DNA from: Bacteroides sp.
GTDB taxonomy: Bacteria; Bacteroidota; Bacteroidia; Bacteroidales; Bacteroidaceae
Reading direction: 5' to 3'
Assembly: GCA_021201335.1 (NCBI GenBank)
Contig: JAJQFD010000040.1
Location: 62,001-126,000 of the forward strand
Length of the DNA: 64,000 nucleotides
Below, one piece after another: positions 40,024 to 48,785 of this stretch; the stretch's first letter is position 1; each line of letters starts with the position of its first letter. Both the position numbers and the translations under genes were made by a program. The notes below the pieces were generated by a model, which was given only the letters and a program-made list of their open reading frames with translations, was not told where the DNA came from and ran no database searches.

Positions 40024-40869
40024 TTATTTTCTAAGCTGACTGATAATAGGGTTTTCGCCCAGCAGATGAGAGACCACTTCGTAGGGGAGAGTAATTTCTG
40101 TCTCACCCATTACGTAGGGAGTGAAGTCATAAATATTATAGAAAAAGGTAATACCGTCTTTGTCTAAATAGAAGTTCTCAGTAGGAGTGAGTTCTCCTGT
40201 TAACCCGTAGCCTATGTCTTCCAGGTCTTCCCGGCTGGTTAATTTGTTCTGCATAATTAACTGGTTCCAAAGCAGATCCGTTAATGCCTCTGTGTAATCA
40301 CCGGTGAAAATATCATCCAGGGTTAGTTGATGAAGGTTTTTTAAGTCGTAATTAAGAAAAGTGGTTGCATAGATGCCATGAGCACCCCCAGTGTATTCTG
40401 TATAATATATTTTATACACCAATAGATCTTTCTCGTACAGCTTTACTTCGCTTTCAATGCTTTTATAGTAAGAGTACCAGGAGCTGATGGCCGGAGCATC
40501 GCTTCCGGTTTTTTTCAGTTCTTCTGAGTACATCGACTCCAGATCCAGGCGATATTCTGCAACATAATTTTCTTTGTAAATGTCAATGGCTTCCTGCAGG
40601 GTTGCAGCCTCGACTCTTTCACCCAGACTCGTGCTAAGGAAAACCTGGTTAAGGCTGTCCATTAAACGTTGGTCCGACGATTTGGAAATATAGGTATAGT
40701 TGATGATCAAGTTGCATGCCGGCCTGGCCGTATCTCCGAAAAGGTGGGCGATCTCATTCAGTTCAATCTTATCAAACTGGAAGTCTCCCGTGTTTTTGTC
40801 ACGGCAAGAGGATAAAAAAAAGCTTGTAGAAAGTATTATCCCAAGCAGAATAGCATATTGTTTTTTCAT
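40024..40869 (-). CDS. DUF4163/DUF3298 (RsiV-like) lipoprotein
   Basis: 281 residues with a lipoprotein signal (lipobox Cys22 in FLSSCRD). The N-terminal DUF4163 region is followed by DUF3298 (YTGGAHGIYATTFLNYDL, LTLDDIFTGDY, FYLDKDGITFFYNIYDFTPY), the fold also found in the lysozyme-binding anti-sigma RsiV. No sigma factor is adjacent, so a lysozyme-sensing role is not implied. Function unknown; probably periplasmic or surface exposed. TATATTTG on the minus strand at 40918 is its likely -7 box. Confidence 0.85.
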   Translation of the reverse strand: MKKQYAILLGIILSTSFFLSSCRDKNTGDFQFDKIELNEIAHLFGDTARPACNLIINYTYISKSSDQRLMDSLNQVFLSTSLGERVEAATLQEAIDIYKENYVAEYRLDLESMYSEELKKTGSDAPAISSWYSYYKSIESEVKLYEKDLLVYKIYYTEYTGGAHGIYATTFLNYDLKNLHQLTLDDIFTGDYTEALTDLLWNQLIMQNKLTSREDLEDIGYGLTGELTPTENFYLDKDGITFFYNIYDFTPYVMGETEITLPYEVVSHLLGENPIISQLRK

Positions 40870-40917
40870 GAGAGCTTTTTCTTTATTTTATGAAAATATT
40901 TGTATGAATTCACTACA

Positions 40918-40925
40918 CAAATATA
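40918..40925 (-). promoter_or_regulatory. -7 box for the DUF3298-rsmG operon
   Basis: TATATTTG on the minus strand, 49 bp before the ATG. Confidence 0.5.
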
Positions 40926-40989
40926 GAACTTCTTAACGAATAGAAAGAATAAAAAAGAAAAATATTGGGTAAGAAAGATCAAAACTCCC

Positions 40990-40997
40990 TATCTTTG
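40990..40997 (+). promoter_or_regulatory. -7 box for the TonB receptor gene
   Basis: TATCTTTG, nine bases before the ATG at 41006, with a TTG at 40965-40967 and a 22-bp spacer. The mRNA would be almost leaderless. Confidence 0.55.
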
Positions 40998-41005
40998 CGA
41001 AAGAT

Positions 41006-43231
41006 ATGAACACGAAGATAGCAAATGGCTTCATTATAAGCATGTTACTCTGTTCCACTTACTGTTATGGACAGGTGCGTGGAACAGTAAAAGATAAAGA
41101 AGGAATCCCCATACCTGGGGCCAATATACTTTGGCAGAATACAACCACTGGCGCTATTACCACCGAAGATGGCAGTTTTTCCATTACGAAACCTGTTGAA
41201 TCCAATCGCTTGGTTATCAGCTTTATGGGCTATGAGAACGATACGATTCGGGTGACAGACCGGAATGCAGTGCTTCAGATAGTACTCCGGGAAGGGGTGG
41301 AACTGGACGAAGTACAGGTAGTAAGCCGGAAGCTGGGGACAATGAAACTTCGCAACAGTGTGATGAACGAAGACATGATTACCAGTGCCGAACTCAGCCG
41401 CGCTGCCTGCTGTAATCTGGGGGAGAGCTTTGTGACCAATCCCTCCGTGGACGTCAGCTACTCGGATGCCGCTACAGGCGCCAAACAAATACGTTTGCTG
41501 GGTTTATCAGGTACTTATGTGCAGATGCTCACGGAAAATATTCCTAACTACCGGGGTGCAGCCGCTCCCTACGGACTGGGTTATGTGTCGGGGCCGTGGA
41601 TGGAAAGTATCCAGGTGTCGAAAGGAACTTCTTCGGTTAAGAATGGCTATGAAGCACTTACCGGACAGATCAACGTAGAATTCAAGAAACCCCAAACCAC
41701 GACGGATATTGTCTCTGCCAATCTCTTCGCTTCGTCAACCAACCGCTTCGAAGCCAATGCCGATGCTTCCGTCAAGCTGAATAATCGCTGGACAACCATG
41801 CTGCTGGCCCATTATGAAAATGAAACGAAAGCGCACGATTCCAACGACGACGGATTTGCCGATATTCCACGTGTAGAGCAATATAACTTCTGGAACCGTT
41901 GGGTGTATATGGGAGATAATTACGTATTCCAGGCCGGAATCAAAGCATTGTCCGAAGAGCGGAAAAGTGGTCAGGTTTCTCACGGGGATATGCATATAAC
42001 CAATCCTTACAAAATCAACATTGAAACAGATCGGTACGAATTCTTTACCAAGAACGCGTTTATCCTGAACAAAGAAAAGAATACCAATATAGCCTTGATG
42101 CTGTCGGGTACTTTGCACAACCAGGATGCCACGTACGGAATGAAGTACTACAACGTAAACCAGAGCAATGCGTATGCTTCTTTACTTTTCGAAACGGAAT
42201 TCACTAAGCAGCATAGCCTTTCTGCCGGACTGAGTTTCAATTACGATGGCTTTGATCAGAAGTATCGGTTGGACAATCAGGCAGAAGCGCAGGTATTCGA
42301 TCCGTTTGTCAAAGAATCCGTTTACGGGGCATACGTGCAATATACGTATAACCTGAATGACAAACTGATTCTGATGGGCGGTATCCGGGGAGATTACAGC
42401 AATGAGTACGATTTCTTTGTTACCCCCCGGGCTCATATCAAATACAATCCGAATGAATATATTCATTTCCGTGTTTCCGCCGGAAAGGGATATCGAACCA
42501 ATCATGTGCTGGCGGAGAATAATTACCTGCTCGCCAGTAGTCGACAGGTACTGATTCCGCACCCGTTGAAACAGGAAGAAGCTTGGAATTACGGAGTCAG
42601 CATTTCCACCTATATCCCTCTGTTTGAGAGGACATTGAACCTGAACGCTGAGTATTACTATACCGACTTTTCGGAGCAGGTAGTAGTGGATATGGACAGT
42701 AATCCACACGCGGTTTCTTTCCTCAACCTCGATGGACGTTCTTATTCCCAGGCATTTCAGGTGGAGGCTACTTATCCGTTTTTCGAAGGATTCTCGCTGA
42801 CTGCCGCTTACCGCCTGACGGACGTAAAAGTAAACTACAACGGCGAAATGCGTGAAAAACCTTTAACCGGTAAATACAAAGGCTTGCTCACTGCCTCTTA
42901 TCAAACGCCGCTGGGACTCTGGCAGTTCGATGCTACGTTGCAACTCAATGGTGGTGGACGGATGCCCGATCCGTATACGCTGGCAAACGGTACTCCATCC
43001 TGGAACTCCCGCTACAAATCCTTCGAGCAGTTGAGTGCCCAGATGACCCGTTATTTCCGTTGGGGTTCTGTGTACGTCGGCGGAGAGAACCTGACGAACT
43101 TTAAACAGAAGAATCCGATTATCGGTGCTGACAATCCGTGGGGAGGTAACTTTGATTCAACCATGATCTGGGGGCCTATGCATGGATCCAAATTTTACAT
43201 CGGCCTTCGGTTTAACCTGGAAAGAAACTAG
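41006..43231 (+). CDS. TonB-dependent receptor (non-SusC type)
   Basis: 741 residues: signal peptide, carboxypeptidase-like regulatory domain (about 22-100, VRGTVKDKEGIPIPGANILW), plug (about 105-220, with SYSDAATGAKQIRLLGLSGT) and a 22-strand barrel ending in an aromatic residue region (FYIGLRFNLERN). Length and the absence of a SusD point to a small ligand such as a metal complex or siderophore rather than a glycan. The plug contains an unusual AACCNLGES with two adjacent cysteines, possibly metal-related. The ligand cannot be assigned from sequence. Its G+C looks slightly higher than that of its neighbours. Confidence 0.9.
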   Translation: MNTKIANGFIISMLLCSTYCYGQVRGTVKDKEGIPIPGANILWQNTTTGAITTEDGSFSITKPVESNRLVISFMGYENDTIRVTDRNAVLQIVLREGVELDEVQVVSRKLGTMKLRNSVMNEDMITSAELSRAACCNLGESFVTNPSVDVSYSDAATGAKQIRLLGLSGTYVQMLTENIPNYRGAAAPYGLGYVSGPWMESIQVSKGTSSVKNGYEALTGQINVEFKKPQTTTDIVSANLFASSTNRFEANADASVKLNNRWTTMLLAHYENETKAHDSNDDGFADIPRVEQYNFWNRWVYMGDNYVFQAGIKALSEERKSGQVSHGDMHITNPYKINIETDRYEFFTKNAFILNKEKNTNIALMLSGTLHNQDATYGMKYYNVNQSNAYASLLFETEFTKQHSLSAGLSFNYDGFDQKYRLDNQAEAQVFDPFVKESVYGAYVQYTYNLNDKLILMGGIRGDYSNEYDFFVTPRAHIKYNPNEYIHFRVSAGKGYRTNHVLAENNYLLASSRQVLIPHPLKQEEAWNYGVSISTYIPLFERTLNLNAEYYYTDFSEQVVVDMDSNPHAVSFLNLDGRSYSQAFQVEATYPFFEGFSLTAAYRLTDVKVNYNGEMREKPLTGKYKGLLTASYQTPLGLWQFDATLQLNGGGRMPDPYTLANGTPSWNSRYKSFEQLSAQMTRYFRWGSVYVGGENLTNFKQKNPIIGADNPWGGNFDSTMIWGPMHGSKFYIGLRFNLERN

Positions 43232-43757
43232 TTGATCCTGTCTGGTGGCTGGATTCTCCCGTCAGGAGGGTATGTATTAGCATGTCAAAGAGCGAATGAC
43301 TTTTGATCAGGAAGTCATGCTGCAAAGATAGAGGGTGCAAAATTGGCGCAGGCGAGAATAGGCAAGAATTGGGCTCAAATTCTGAAGCAGCCTGACATTT
43401 AACAATCTATAACTTATTAGCGTTAACAAGCAGACATTTCAAAGACTTGGTGCCGGTTGAGTTTTCTTCCAATGCCGGTTGCACTTCTTCTGATTGCCAG
43501 TTGTGTTACATCCGACTCCAATAACTTTGAGAAAAGTATAACAGCAAAATTATATCAGGCAAATTATAACGACGACGACTGCTTTTTGCAACAGACGACG
43601 ACGTCGTAGTTCTTTTCTTTACTCTATTTTTCTTTTCTTTACTCTTCTCTACTTTACTCTTCTTTACTGTACCAGCGTCGCTGGTGAAAGATTTTTGGAA
43701 AGATTACAGGCATAACTGTTTTATATTGACGAAGTTGTACCATTCAAAAAATAGTTG
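43232..43757. other. Gene-free region with 22-bp repeats and low-complexity DNA
   Basis: About 525 bp without a credible gene. It contains the third 22-bp-period array (43451-43503), a GACGAC-rich imperfect hairpin (about 43569-43613), a pyrimidine-rich stretch of CTTTACTC-like units (about 43614-43670) and the perfect palindrome CCAGCGTCGCTGG (43672-43684), before the tetR promoter. Confidence 0.65.
43451..43503 (+). repeat. 22-bp-period GCCGGTTG repeat, locus 3
   Basis: TGCCGGTTG at 43451 and 43473 and TGCCAGTTG at 43495 are exactly 22 bp apart. This is the same spacing, and nearly the same core, as at 11741 and 25964. A GACGAC/GTCGTC-rich hairpin follows about 65 bp later. Confidence 0.6.
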
Positions 43758-43765
43758 TACCTTTG
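43758..43765 (+). promoter_or_regulatory. -7 box of the tetR gene
   Basis: TACCTTTG, preceded by a TTG -33 at 43735-43737 with a 20-bp spacer. It directly abuts the dyad operator at 43766, so bound repressor would block initiation. Confidence 0.65.
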
Positions 43766-43781
43766 TTGAACGAACGTTCAA
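43766..43781 (+). promoter_or_regulatory. Predicted TetR operator, autoregulatory
   Basis: TTGAACGAACGTTCAA is a perfect seven-base inverted repeat with a two-base centre, between the tetR -7 box and its ATG at 43786. A near copy precedes the MATE gene. Confidence 0.75.
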
Positions 43782-43785
43782 TGTT

Positions 43786-44391
43786 ATGGAAAAAACAGAG
43801 AGTAAAGACTATATTCTAGAGAGAACATTCTATCTTCTTTTAACAAAAGGTTATGATGGAGTTTCAATATCCGACATCCAAAAAGAAACCGGAATGTCGC
43901 GAGGATTGTTATATCATTATTTCGGCAGTAAGGAGGAACTCTTCCGGATGGCAGGCGAGCGTTTCATTATAGATGTTTTTTTTGCTAAACCGTACCTGAC
44001 GGAAGGATTTGGATTACCTGAACTCATTGACTATGTTATCAAACAATATGACATGGCTAATGAGAGCTGGAACAGGCGTTTTGGTAATTGCGGAGTTACC
44101 ATCGCTAATTACGATTTTTTATTTTACCAGCTTGTTCAGAAGGAAGAGAGAATTGCCCTTATTTATAAGAATTTGCGTACGGCAGAAAATCTGGCATGGG
44201 CAAACGCGGCTCGGGTTTCCCTCGAGCGTGGGCATATCCGGGATATATTTACGCCCCAGCGGATTGCCCTTCATTTTATTACACTATTGGATGGTCTATG
44301 GGTGCAAACCGTAGAAGAGAAGAATTCCTCTTTCCATTCCTTTCTGACGAGGCAACTGTTGCTTGACTATTATAAGTTATTGTTGATTTAA
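43786..44391 (+). CDS. TetR/AcrR-family transcriptional repressor
   Basis: 201 residues from the ATG just after the operator; the longer frame begins upstream of the promoter. The N-terminal helix-turn-helix covers about 10-55 (GVSISDIQKETGMSRGLLYHYFGSKEELF). The rest is the variable all-helical ligand domain. It should repress itself and the MATE exporter 41 bp downstream through the paired dyads at 43766 and 44409, and be released by a small molecule exported by the pump. Confidence 0.92.
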   Translation: MEKTESKDYILERTFYLLLTKGYDGVSISDIQKETGMSRGLLYHYFGSKEELFRMAGERFIIDVFFAKPYLTEGFGLPELIDYVIKQYDMANESWNRRFGNCGVTIANYDFLFYQLVQKEERIALIYKNLRTAENLAWANAARVSLERGHIRDIFTPQRIALHFITLLDGLWVQTVEEKNSSFHSFLTRQLLLDYYKLLLI

Positions 44392-44408
44392 TTTTTTTTG
44401 ATTATATT

Positions 44409-44424
44409 TTGAACGTTTGTTCAA
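44409..44424 (+). promoter_or_regulatory. Predicted TetR operator in front of the MATE gene
   Basis: TTGAACGTTTGTTCAA has perfect six-base arms and differs from the operator at 43766 only in the centre. It lies nine bases before the MATE ATG at 44433, next to a TATATTTTG promoter-like sequence. Confidence 0.72.
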
Positions 44425-44432
44425 TTCATGTT

Positions 44433-45821
44433 ATGAGAGAGACTCAGAATTTTGAAACAGAGAAGTTGTTGGCTACAGGTAAAGTAGGGTCGCTGATAGC
44501 GAGATATGCTATACCTGGTGCCGTGGGATTGGTGTTTTTTAGTTTACAATCCATTGTAGATGGTATTATTGTAGGAAACTTTGTAGGAGCCGATGCATTG
44601 GCCAGTGTCAGTCTGGTGATGCCAACCTATACCCTTTTAACGGCTCTTTCTTTAATTATAGGTGTGGGTTCACAGGCGCAGATGAGTATCGGCATGGGAC
44701 AGGGTGATTATCGGAAAATGAAAAGTGCCCTGAAGACAGGATTGCTTTCCATTGCGGTATTTGCTACGGTGTTCTGCATATTTATTAATTTATTCCCTAC
44801 GGAAGTGGCTACCTTCCTGGGTGCTGAAGGAGACTTGTTATACCATTCGGTAAGATATATTAACGGGGTAATGCCGTTTATTATTGCCAATGCCTGTTTT
44901 TATTTCTTTGACTTTGCGTTGAAAGCACTGGGGCATCCCCGTCTTTCGATGATTGTGATGGTGTCTTCCGTTGTGTTTAATGCCGGATTGAGTATTCTGT
45001 TTGTGACAGTTTTCGAAATGGGTACATATGGAGTAGGTCTGGCTACCGGATTAACCGTGTTAATGGGAGCGATATTATCCGGACTCGTGGTTTTCAAACA
45101 ACTGAATGCGCATGAAACCCTGCGCAAAACGAAAGCCTATTTTAGTTGGCGTTTATTGGGAAGAATATTCTACAACGGTTCATCCGAAGGAGTTTCTGAG
45201 ATAGCGATGGGCCTTACTCTTTACCTGTTCAATATTACCTTGCTGGAGTATGCCGGCAAAGAAGGAGTAGCGGCATACGCCGTTATCAACTATATGATAT
45301 TTATCGGAACCAGTATCTATCTGGGTGTATCAGACGGAACGATACCGGTAGTCAGCTTTAACTATGGAGCCCAATTATGGGACAGAATCAGGCAGGCAAT
45401 CCGGTTGGTGATCCGAACCAACTTTACAATTGGTGTTATTTTCCTGTTCCTGCTATGGGTAATGGGAGAATCGATTATCTCTTTATTCTTGGACGAATCG
45501 AGTCAGGGGGTGATTGATCTGGCCGCCGATGGTTCGGAGATTATGGGGATTGCTTTCCTGATGAATGGTTTCAATATCTTTTGTGCCAGCTTCTTTACGG
45601 CCATCGATAATGCCAAGCTATCTTTGGTAATTGCTTCACTCCGCGGACTGGTTTTTATCGTGATCGGAATACTGATCTTGCCGAAGATATTTGGAATTAA
45701 CGGTATCTGGATGACCATTCCGTTGGCAGAATTCCTGACAGCTATAGTGGGAGTAATCCTGATAACCCGGGCTACCCGTGGGTTTAAGCACAGGTTATCA
45801 GGTCAGGCTAAAGATGCTTGA
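44433..45821 (+). CDS. MATE-family multidrug efflux transporter
   Basis: 462 residues from the ATG after the operator. Twelve predicted transmembrane segments in two MatE halves (about 20-180 and 240-400). The N-terminal half contains AIPGAVGLVFFSLQSIVDGIIVGNF's core and GVGSQAQMSIGMGQGD; the second half ends with the AEFLTAIVGVILITRATRG helix. It exports cationic or other drugs using H+ or Na+. It is paired with the TetR gene immediately upstream. It ends 14 bp from the converging hcp gene without a terminator in between. Confidence 0.92.
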   Translation: MRETQNFETEKLLATGKVGSLIARYAIPGAVGLVFFSLQSIVDGIIVGNFVGADALASVSLVMPTYTLLTALSLIIGVGSQAQMSIGMGQGDYRKMKSALKTGLLSIAVFATVFCIFINLFPTEVATFLGAEGDLLYHSVRYINGVMPFIIANACFYFFDFALKALGHPRLSMIVMVSSVVFNAGLSILFVTVFEMGTYGVGLATGLTVLMGAILSGLVVFKQLNAHETLRKTKAYFSWRLLGRIFYNGSSEGVSEIAMGLTLYLFNITLLEYAGKEGVAAYAVINYMIFIGTSIYLGVSDGTIPVVSFNYGAQLWDRIRQAIRLVIRTNFTIGVIFLFLLWVMGESIISLFLDESSQGVIDLAADGSEIMGIAFLMNGFNIFCASFFTAIDNAKLSLVIASLRGLVFIVIGILILPKIFGINGIWMTIPLAEFLTAIVGVILITRATRGFKHRLSGQAKDA

Positions 45822-45835
45822 TCATCCGGCCTCTG

Positions 45836-47491
45836 TTATTCCCCCAGGAAGAGTTTCATATCTTCATCCACTGTGCCAATACCTGCTAGGCCGAATGTAT
45901 TCACCAGAATGTCAGCGACATTAGGTGAAAGGAAAGCGGGCAGGGTCGGTCCCAGATGAATGTTTTTCACACCCAGCGAGAGCAGAGCCAGCAATACGAT
46001 AACGGCCTTTTGCTCGTACCAAGCGATATTATAGGCAATCGGAAGATCATTGACATCGTTTAGTCCGAATATCTCTTTCAGTTTTAAGGCGATAACTACC
46101 AGTGAATAGCTGTCGTTACATTGTCCGGCATCCAGTACGCGGGGAATTCCGTTGATATCTCCCAACGGAAGTTTGTTGTAACGGTATTTGGCACAACCAG
46201 CGGTTAAGATGACCGTATCCTGTGGCAGTTGTTGTGCAAACTGGGTGTAGTATTCACGGCTCTTCATCCGTCCGTCGCAACCGGCCATGACAAAGAATTT
46301 CCGGATAGCACCTGTTTTTACGGCTTCTACTACTTGATCTGCCAGGGCAAACACCTGCTCGTGTGCAAAACCGCCTATGATGGTTCCTTTTTCTATTTCT
46401 GTAGGAGCCGGACATCTTTGGGCATGTTCGATGAGTCCGGAAAAATCCTTCGGTTGTCCGTTTACCCGATCGGTAATGTGAGGGAATCCGTTGAAACCCG
46501 AGGAGCCGCTTGTATAAACCCTGTCAGCATACGTAGCATTGGCCTTCGGTGGAACAATACAGTTGGTCGTGAAGAGGATAGGGCCGTTGAAAGTTTCGAA
46601 ATCATCCGTTTGCTTCCACCAGGAACTACCGTAATTTCCAACAAAATGCTTGTATTTCTTGAAAGCCGGATAGTAGTGGGCAGGAAGCATTTCACTGTGG
46701 GTATAAACATCTACACCTGTCCCTTCGGTTTGTTCCAGCAGGTCTTGCATGTCGCGTAAGTCATGACCGGAAATAAGAATGGCCGGATTGTTTCGTACCC
46801 CGATGCTTACCTGTGTAATCTCCGGGTGGCCATACGTAGTAGTATTGGCTTCATCGAGTAGAGCCATTACCTTTACGCCCATGTTTCCGCATTTCAGAAC
46901 CAGGGCTGTTAAATCATCAGCAGACAGTTGATCGTTTCGGGTAGCTACCAGGGCCTCGTGCATAAATGCATAGAGTTCCGAATCTTCAAAACCCAGATTG
47001 TAGGCATGTTCGGCATACGTGGCAATTCCTTTGATACCATACGTCAGGAGCTCACGCAAAGAACGAATGTCTTCGTTGGCAGTAGAAAGAACTCCTATTT
47101 GAGTGGCTTTTTCTTCCATTTCTGTTAAGGTATCGGCTTTCCAGGTCAGGCAGTCGCAAGCATCGTTATCGAGGGATATATCTGCTGCTGAAAGCATGTG
47201 GTTTAATTCTTCCCGGATGGCAAAAGCTTCCCGGATTTTTTCTTCAAAACGAGTTTTATCAAAGTTGGCGTTGGTGATGGTCATAAACAGTGCGTCAACC
47301 GTCAACTTATTGGCCTTCGACACTTCTATCCCTTTCTCTCTCAGTCGGGTAGCTTGTATGGAAATTCCTCTTAGCAGGAAGATCAGCAAGTCTTGAAGGT
47401 TTGCTACATCATCCGTTTTGCCACACACTCCTCTTCGGATACAGCCTGTTCCTTGGGCTGCTTCCTGGCATTGGAAACAAAACATACTCAT
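45836..47491 (-). CDS. hcp: Hybrid cluster protein (hydroxylamine/NO reductase)
   Basis: 551 residues. The N-terminal cluster cysteines Cys5, Cys8, Cys17 and Cys23 ([20 protein letters not shown]) have the standard C-x2-C-x8-C-x5-C spacing. Hybrid-cluster ligands appear in the conserved [17 protein letters not shown] and AGQCNDSYS motifs. Hcp reduces NO or hydroxylamine under nitrosative stress and is oxygen sensitive. It follows the ferredoxin-type gene after 154 bp with no -7 box of its own, so co-transcription is likely. Electron supply by that neighbour is a reasonable inference. Confidence 0.96.
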   Translation of the reverse strand: MSMFCFQCQEAAQGTGCIRRGVCGKTDDVANLQDLLIFLLRGISIQATRLREKGIEVSKANKLTVDALFMTITNANFDKTRFEEKIREAFAIREELNHMLSAADISLDNDACDCLTWKADTLTEMEEKATQIGVLSTANEDIRSLRELLTYGIKGIATYAEHAYNLGFEDSELYAFMHEALVATRNDQLSADDLTALVLKCGNMGVKVMALLDEANTTTYGHPEITQVSIGVRNNPAILISGHDLRDMQDLLEQTEGTGVDVYTHSEMLPAHYYPAFKKYKHFVGNYGSSWWKQTDDFETFNGPILFTTNCIVPPKANATYADRVYTSGSSGFNGFPHITDRVNGQPKDFSGLIEHAQRCPAPTEIEKGTIIGGFAHEQVFALADQVVEAVKTGAIRKFFVMAGCDGRMKSREYYTQFAQQLPQDTVILTAGCAKYRYNKLPLGDINGIPRVLDAGQCNDSYSLVVIALKLKEIFGLNDVNDLPIAYNIAWYEQKAVIVLLALLSLGVKNIHLGPTLPAFLSPNVADILVNTFGLAGIGTVDEDMKLFLGE

Positions 47492-47516
47492 GATTTTTAA
47501 AATTTAGAATTCGGAA

Positions 47517-47569
47517 GTAAGCAGGTAAGAATCCAGGGTTAGGAATGGATTCTTACTGTTAGTGCTTAC
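47517..47569. other. Inverted repeat in the leader of hcp
   Basis: GTAAGCA plus GTAAGAATCCA on the left pair with TGGATTCTTAC plus TGCTTAC on the right around a ten-base loop, with a small bulge. It lies between the ferredoxin-type gene and hcp and could set their relative expression by partial termination or mRNA processing. Confidence 0.55.
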
Positions 47570-47645
47570 CTATCGGATCGTTGATTATGCGAATAGTAGT
47601 TTGAATAATTCACTGTACAGATTATTAACTCTTTAACTCCTGCTG

Positions 47646-48497
47646 TTACAACCATTCTTCCTGCAATATGTCACCTTGCAAACCCATGACGATCTTTTTC
47701 ACAGGAATCTTCCGGCGGGCGTTCGATACGGCCAGTTGTGCCAGTTGAAGCAGTCCCCCACAACAGGGAACTTCCATAATAATAACGGTCAGGGTATTGA
47801 TCAAAGATCGGTCGATCATGGCTGTTATTTTTTGTACATAGGTTTCTTTACCGGTGTCGAGCTTGGGACAGGCAATGGCAAGCGTATGGTTTTTCAGGAA
47901 ACGGTTGTGAAAATCACCGTAGGCATACGCTGAACAATCGGCTGCCAGCAGTACATCTGCACTTTTGAAGTAAGTAGCTTCTGGATTTAAAAGATGTAGT
48001 TGTACCGGCCATTGGCGTAGTCGGGAGCCAACTTCTGCTGTAGGCATTGTGGCATAAGCACGGGGAGCGAACGATAATTCTTTGCTGCCGGGGCATCCAC
48101 ATCCCTGTTTGGGAACTGCTGCCTGCTTGTTGTCTGTTAATCCTGTCATATCTAGTTGCATGTTGTGTTCTTTTAAATATTGCAAGCCTTGTTGCACGTA
48201 TTCGGTTTCGTTATGCTGTTGAAGATGGAGTAAATGTGCCCGGATGGTTTTTTCACCTTTCGGGGAAATCCGTTCCATCACTGCATATTCATCATAGGGT
48301 TCGGCTTCCCGCTCTTCCAATTCAATGGCTCCTACCGGACATTCGCCGATACAGGCGCCCAAACCGTCGCAAAACAGATCGCTGATCATCCGGGCTTTCC
48401 CGTCAATGAGTTGTAAGGCTCCTTCGTGGCAACCTTCTACACAAAGACCGCAACCGTTACAAAGTTCTTCATCAATTTTTATGATTGTTCTTTTCAT
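47646..48497 (-). CDS. 4Fe-4S dicluster ferredoxin-domain protein, partner of Hcp
   Basis: 283 residues from the Met of MKRTIIKIDEEL; the longer frame runs through the promoter. Two 4Fe-4S motifs lie at the N-terminus (CNGCGLCVEGC and CDGLGACIGEC, about 11-55). The C-terminal part has further cysteines (KQGCGCPGS, AACPKLD-like region and EVPCCGGLLQL, about 240). This architecture is common beside hcp in anaerobes and may deliver electrons to it. Expression is probably governed by the dyad at 48550, placed near -41.5 from the inferred start site. Confidence 0.88.
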   Translation of the reverse strand: MKRTIIKIDEELCNGCGLCVEGCHEGALQLIDGKARMISDLFCDGLGACIGECPVGAIELEEREAEPYDEYAVMERISPKGEKTIRAHLLHLQQHNETEYVQQGLQYLKEHNMQLDMTGLTDNKQAAVPKQGCGCPGSKELSFAPRAYATMPTAEVGSRLRQWPVQLHLLNPEATYFKSADVLLAADCSAYAYGDFHNRFLKNHTLAIACPKLDTGKETYVQKITAMIDRSLINTLTVIIMEVPCCGGLLQLAQLAVSNARRKIPVKKIVMGLQGDILQEEWL

Positions 48498-48520
48498 CTT
48501 TGTCGTCTCTTTGTTTGATA

Positions 48521-48528
48521 CAAAGATA
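48521..48528 (-). promoter_or_regulatory. -7 box for the ferredoxin-hcp operon
   Basis: TATCTTTG on the minus strand, 24 bp before the ATG at 48497. The Crp/Fnr-type dyad lies 22 bp further upstream. Confidence 0.6.
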
Positions 48529-48549
48529 AGCTGCCTTGCAACCAAACAG

Positions 48550-48565
48550 TGTCACATTTGTTACA
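48550..48565. promoter_or_regulatory. Crp/Fnr-type dyad shared by two divergent promoters
   Basis: TGTCACATTTGTTACA fits TGTnAC-N4-GTnACA. Its centre is about 41-42 bp upstream of the inferred ferredoxin-hcp start (class II activator position). On the other strand it overlaps the -33 region of the regulator gene's promoter. The regulator at 48786 is the obvious ligand. Confidence 0.65.
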
Positions 48566-48583
48566 CTACTGGAAAAGATTTGT

Positions 48584-48591
48584 TATTTTTG
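48584..48591 (+). promoter_or_regulatory. -7 box for the Crp/Fnr regulator gene
   Basis: TATTTTTG on the plus strand with a TTTG at 48557-48560 as possible -33. It implies a leader of almost 200 nt that contains the inverted repeat at 48611-48756. Confidence 0.5.
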
Positions 48592-48610
48592 CAGTTTTCC
48601 GAGTGTTCCT

Positions 48611-48756
48611 TTCTTCTTTGGGTTACATCCGTAGGGGTAGGGGCATCCCTTGTGGGGGCCCTGATAATGGTTTACCTGATATAATGAAAATATAAATTGT
48701 AATCAGAGGGCAGCCACAAGGGATGCCCCTACGCCTACGGATACCAAAAGAAGAAA
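48611..48756. repeat. REP/MITE-like long inverted repeat in the regulator leader
   Basis: Arms of about 55 bp (48611-48665 and 48702-48756) pair almost throughout, with the shared core GTAGGGGCATCCCTTGTGG. The loop is 36 bp and AT-rich. The GTAGGGGC...GCCCCTAC ends resemble REP-type elements mobilised by RAYT transposases, from memory. No transposase is present. It is far more G+C rich than the surrounding DNA. Confidence 0.75.
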
Positions 48757-48785
48757 CCATAACAGGCTTTAAATACATATATACA

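Noticed and set aside
40024..40869. RsiV-like protein as an anti-sigma factor
   Set aside because: It is a lipoprotein without an N-terminal sigma-binding domain and no sigma gene is adjacent.
43614..43670. CTTTACTC-rich stretch as a regulatory array
   Set aside because: The units vary in length and sequence and look like simple low-complexity pyrimidine DNA.
48723..48785. N-terminal extension of the Crp/Fnr regulator
   Set aside because: The extra residues are encoded by one arm of the REP-like element; the fold starts at the ATG at 48786.
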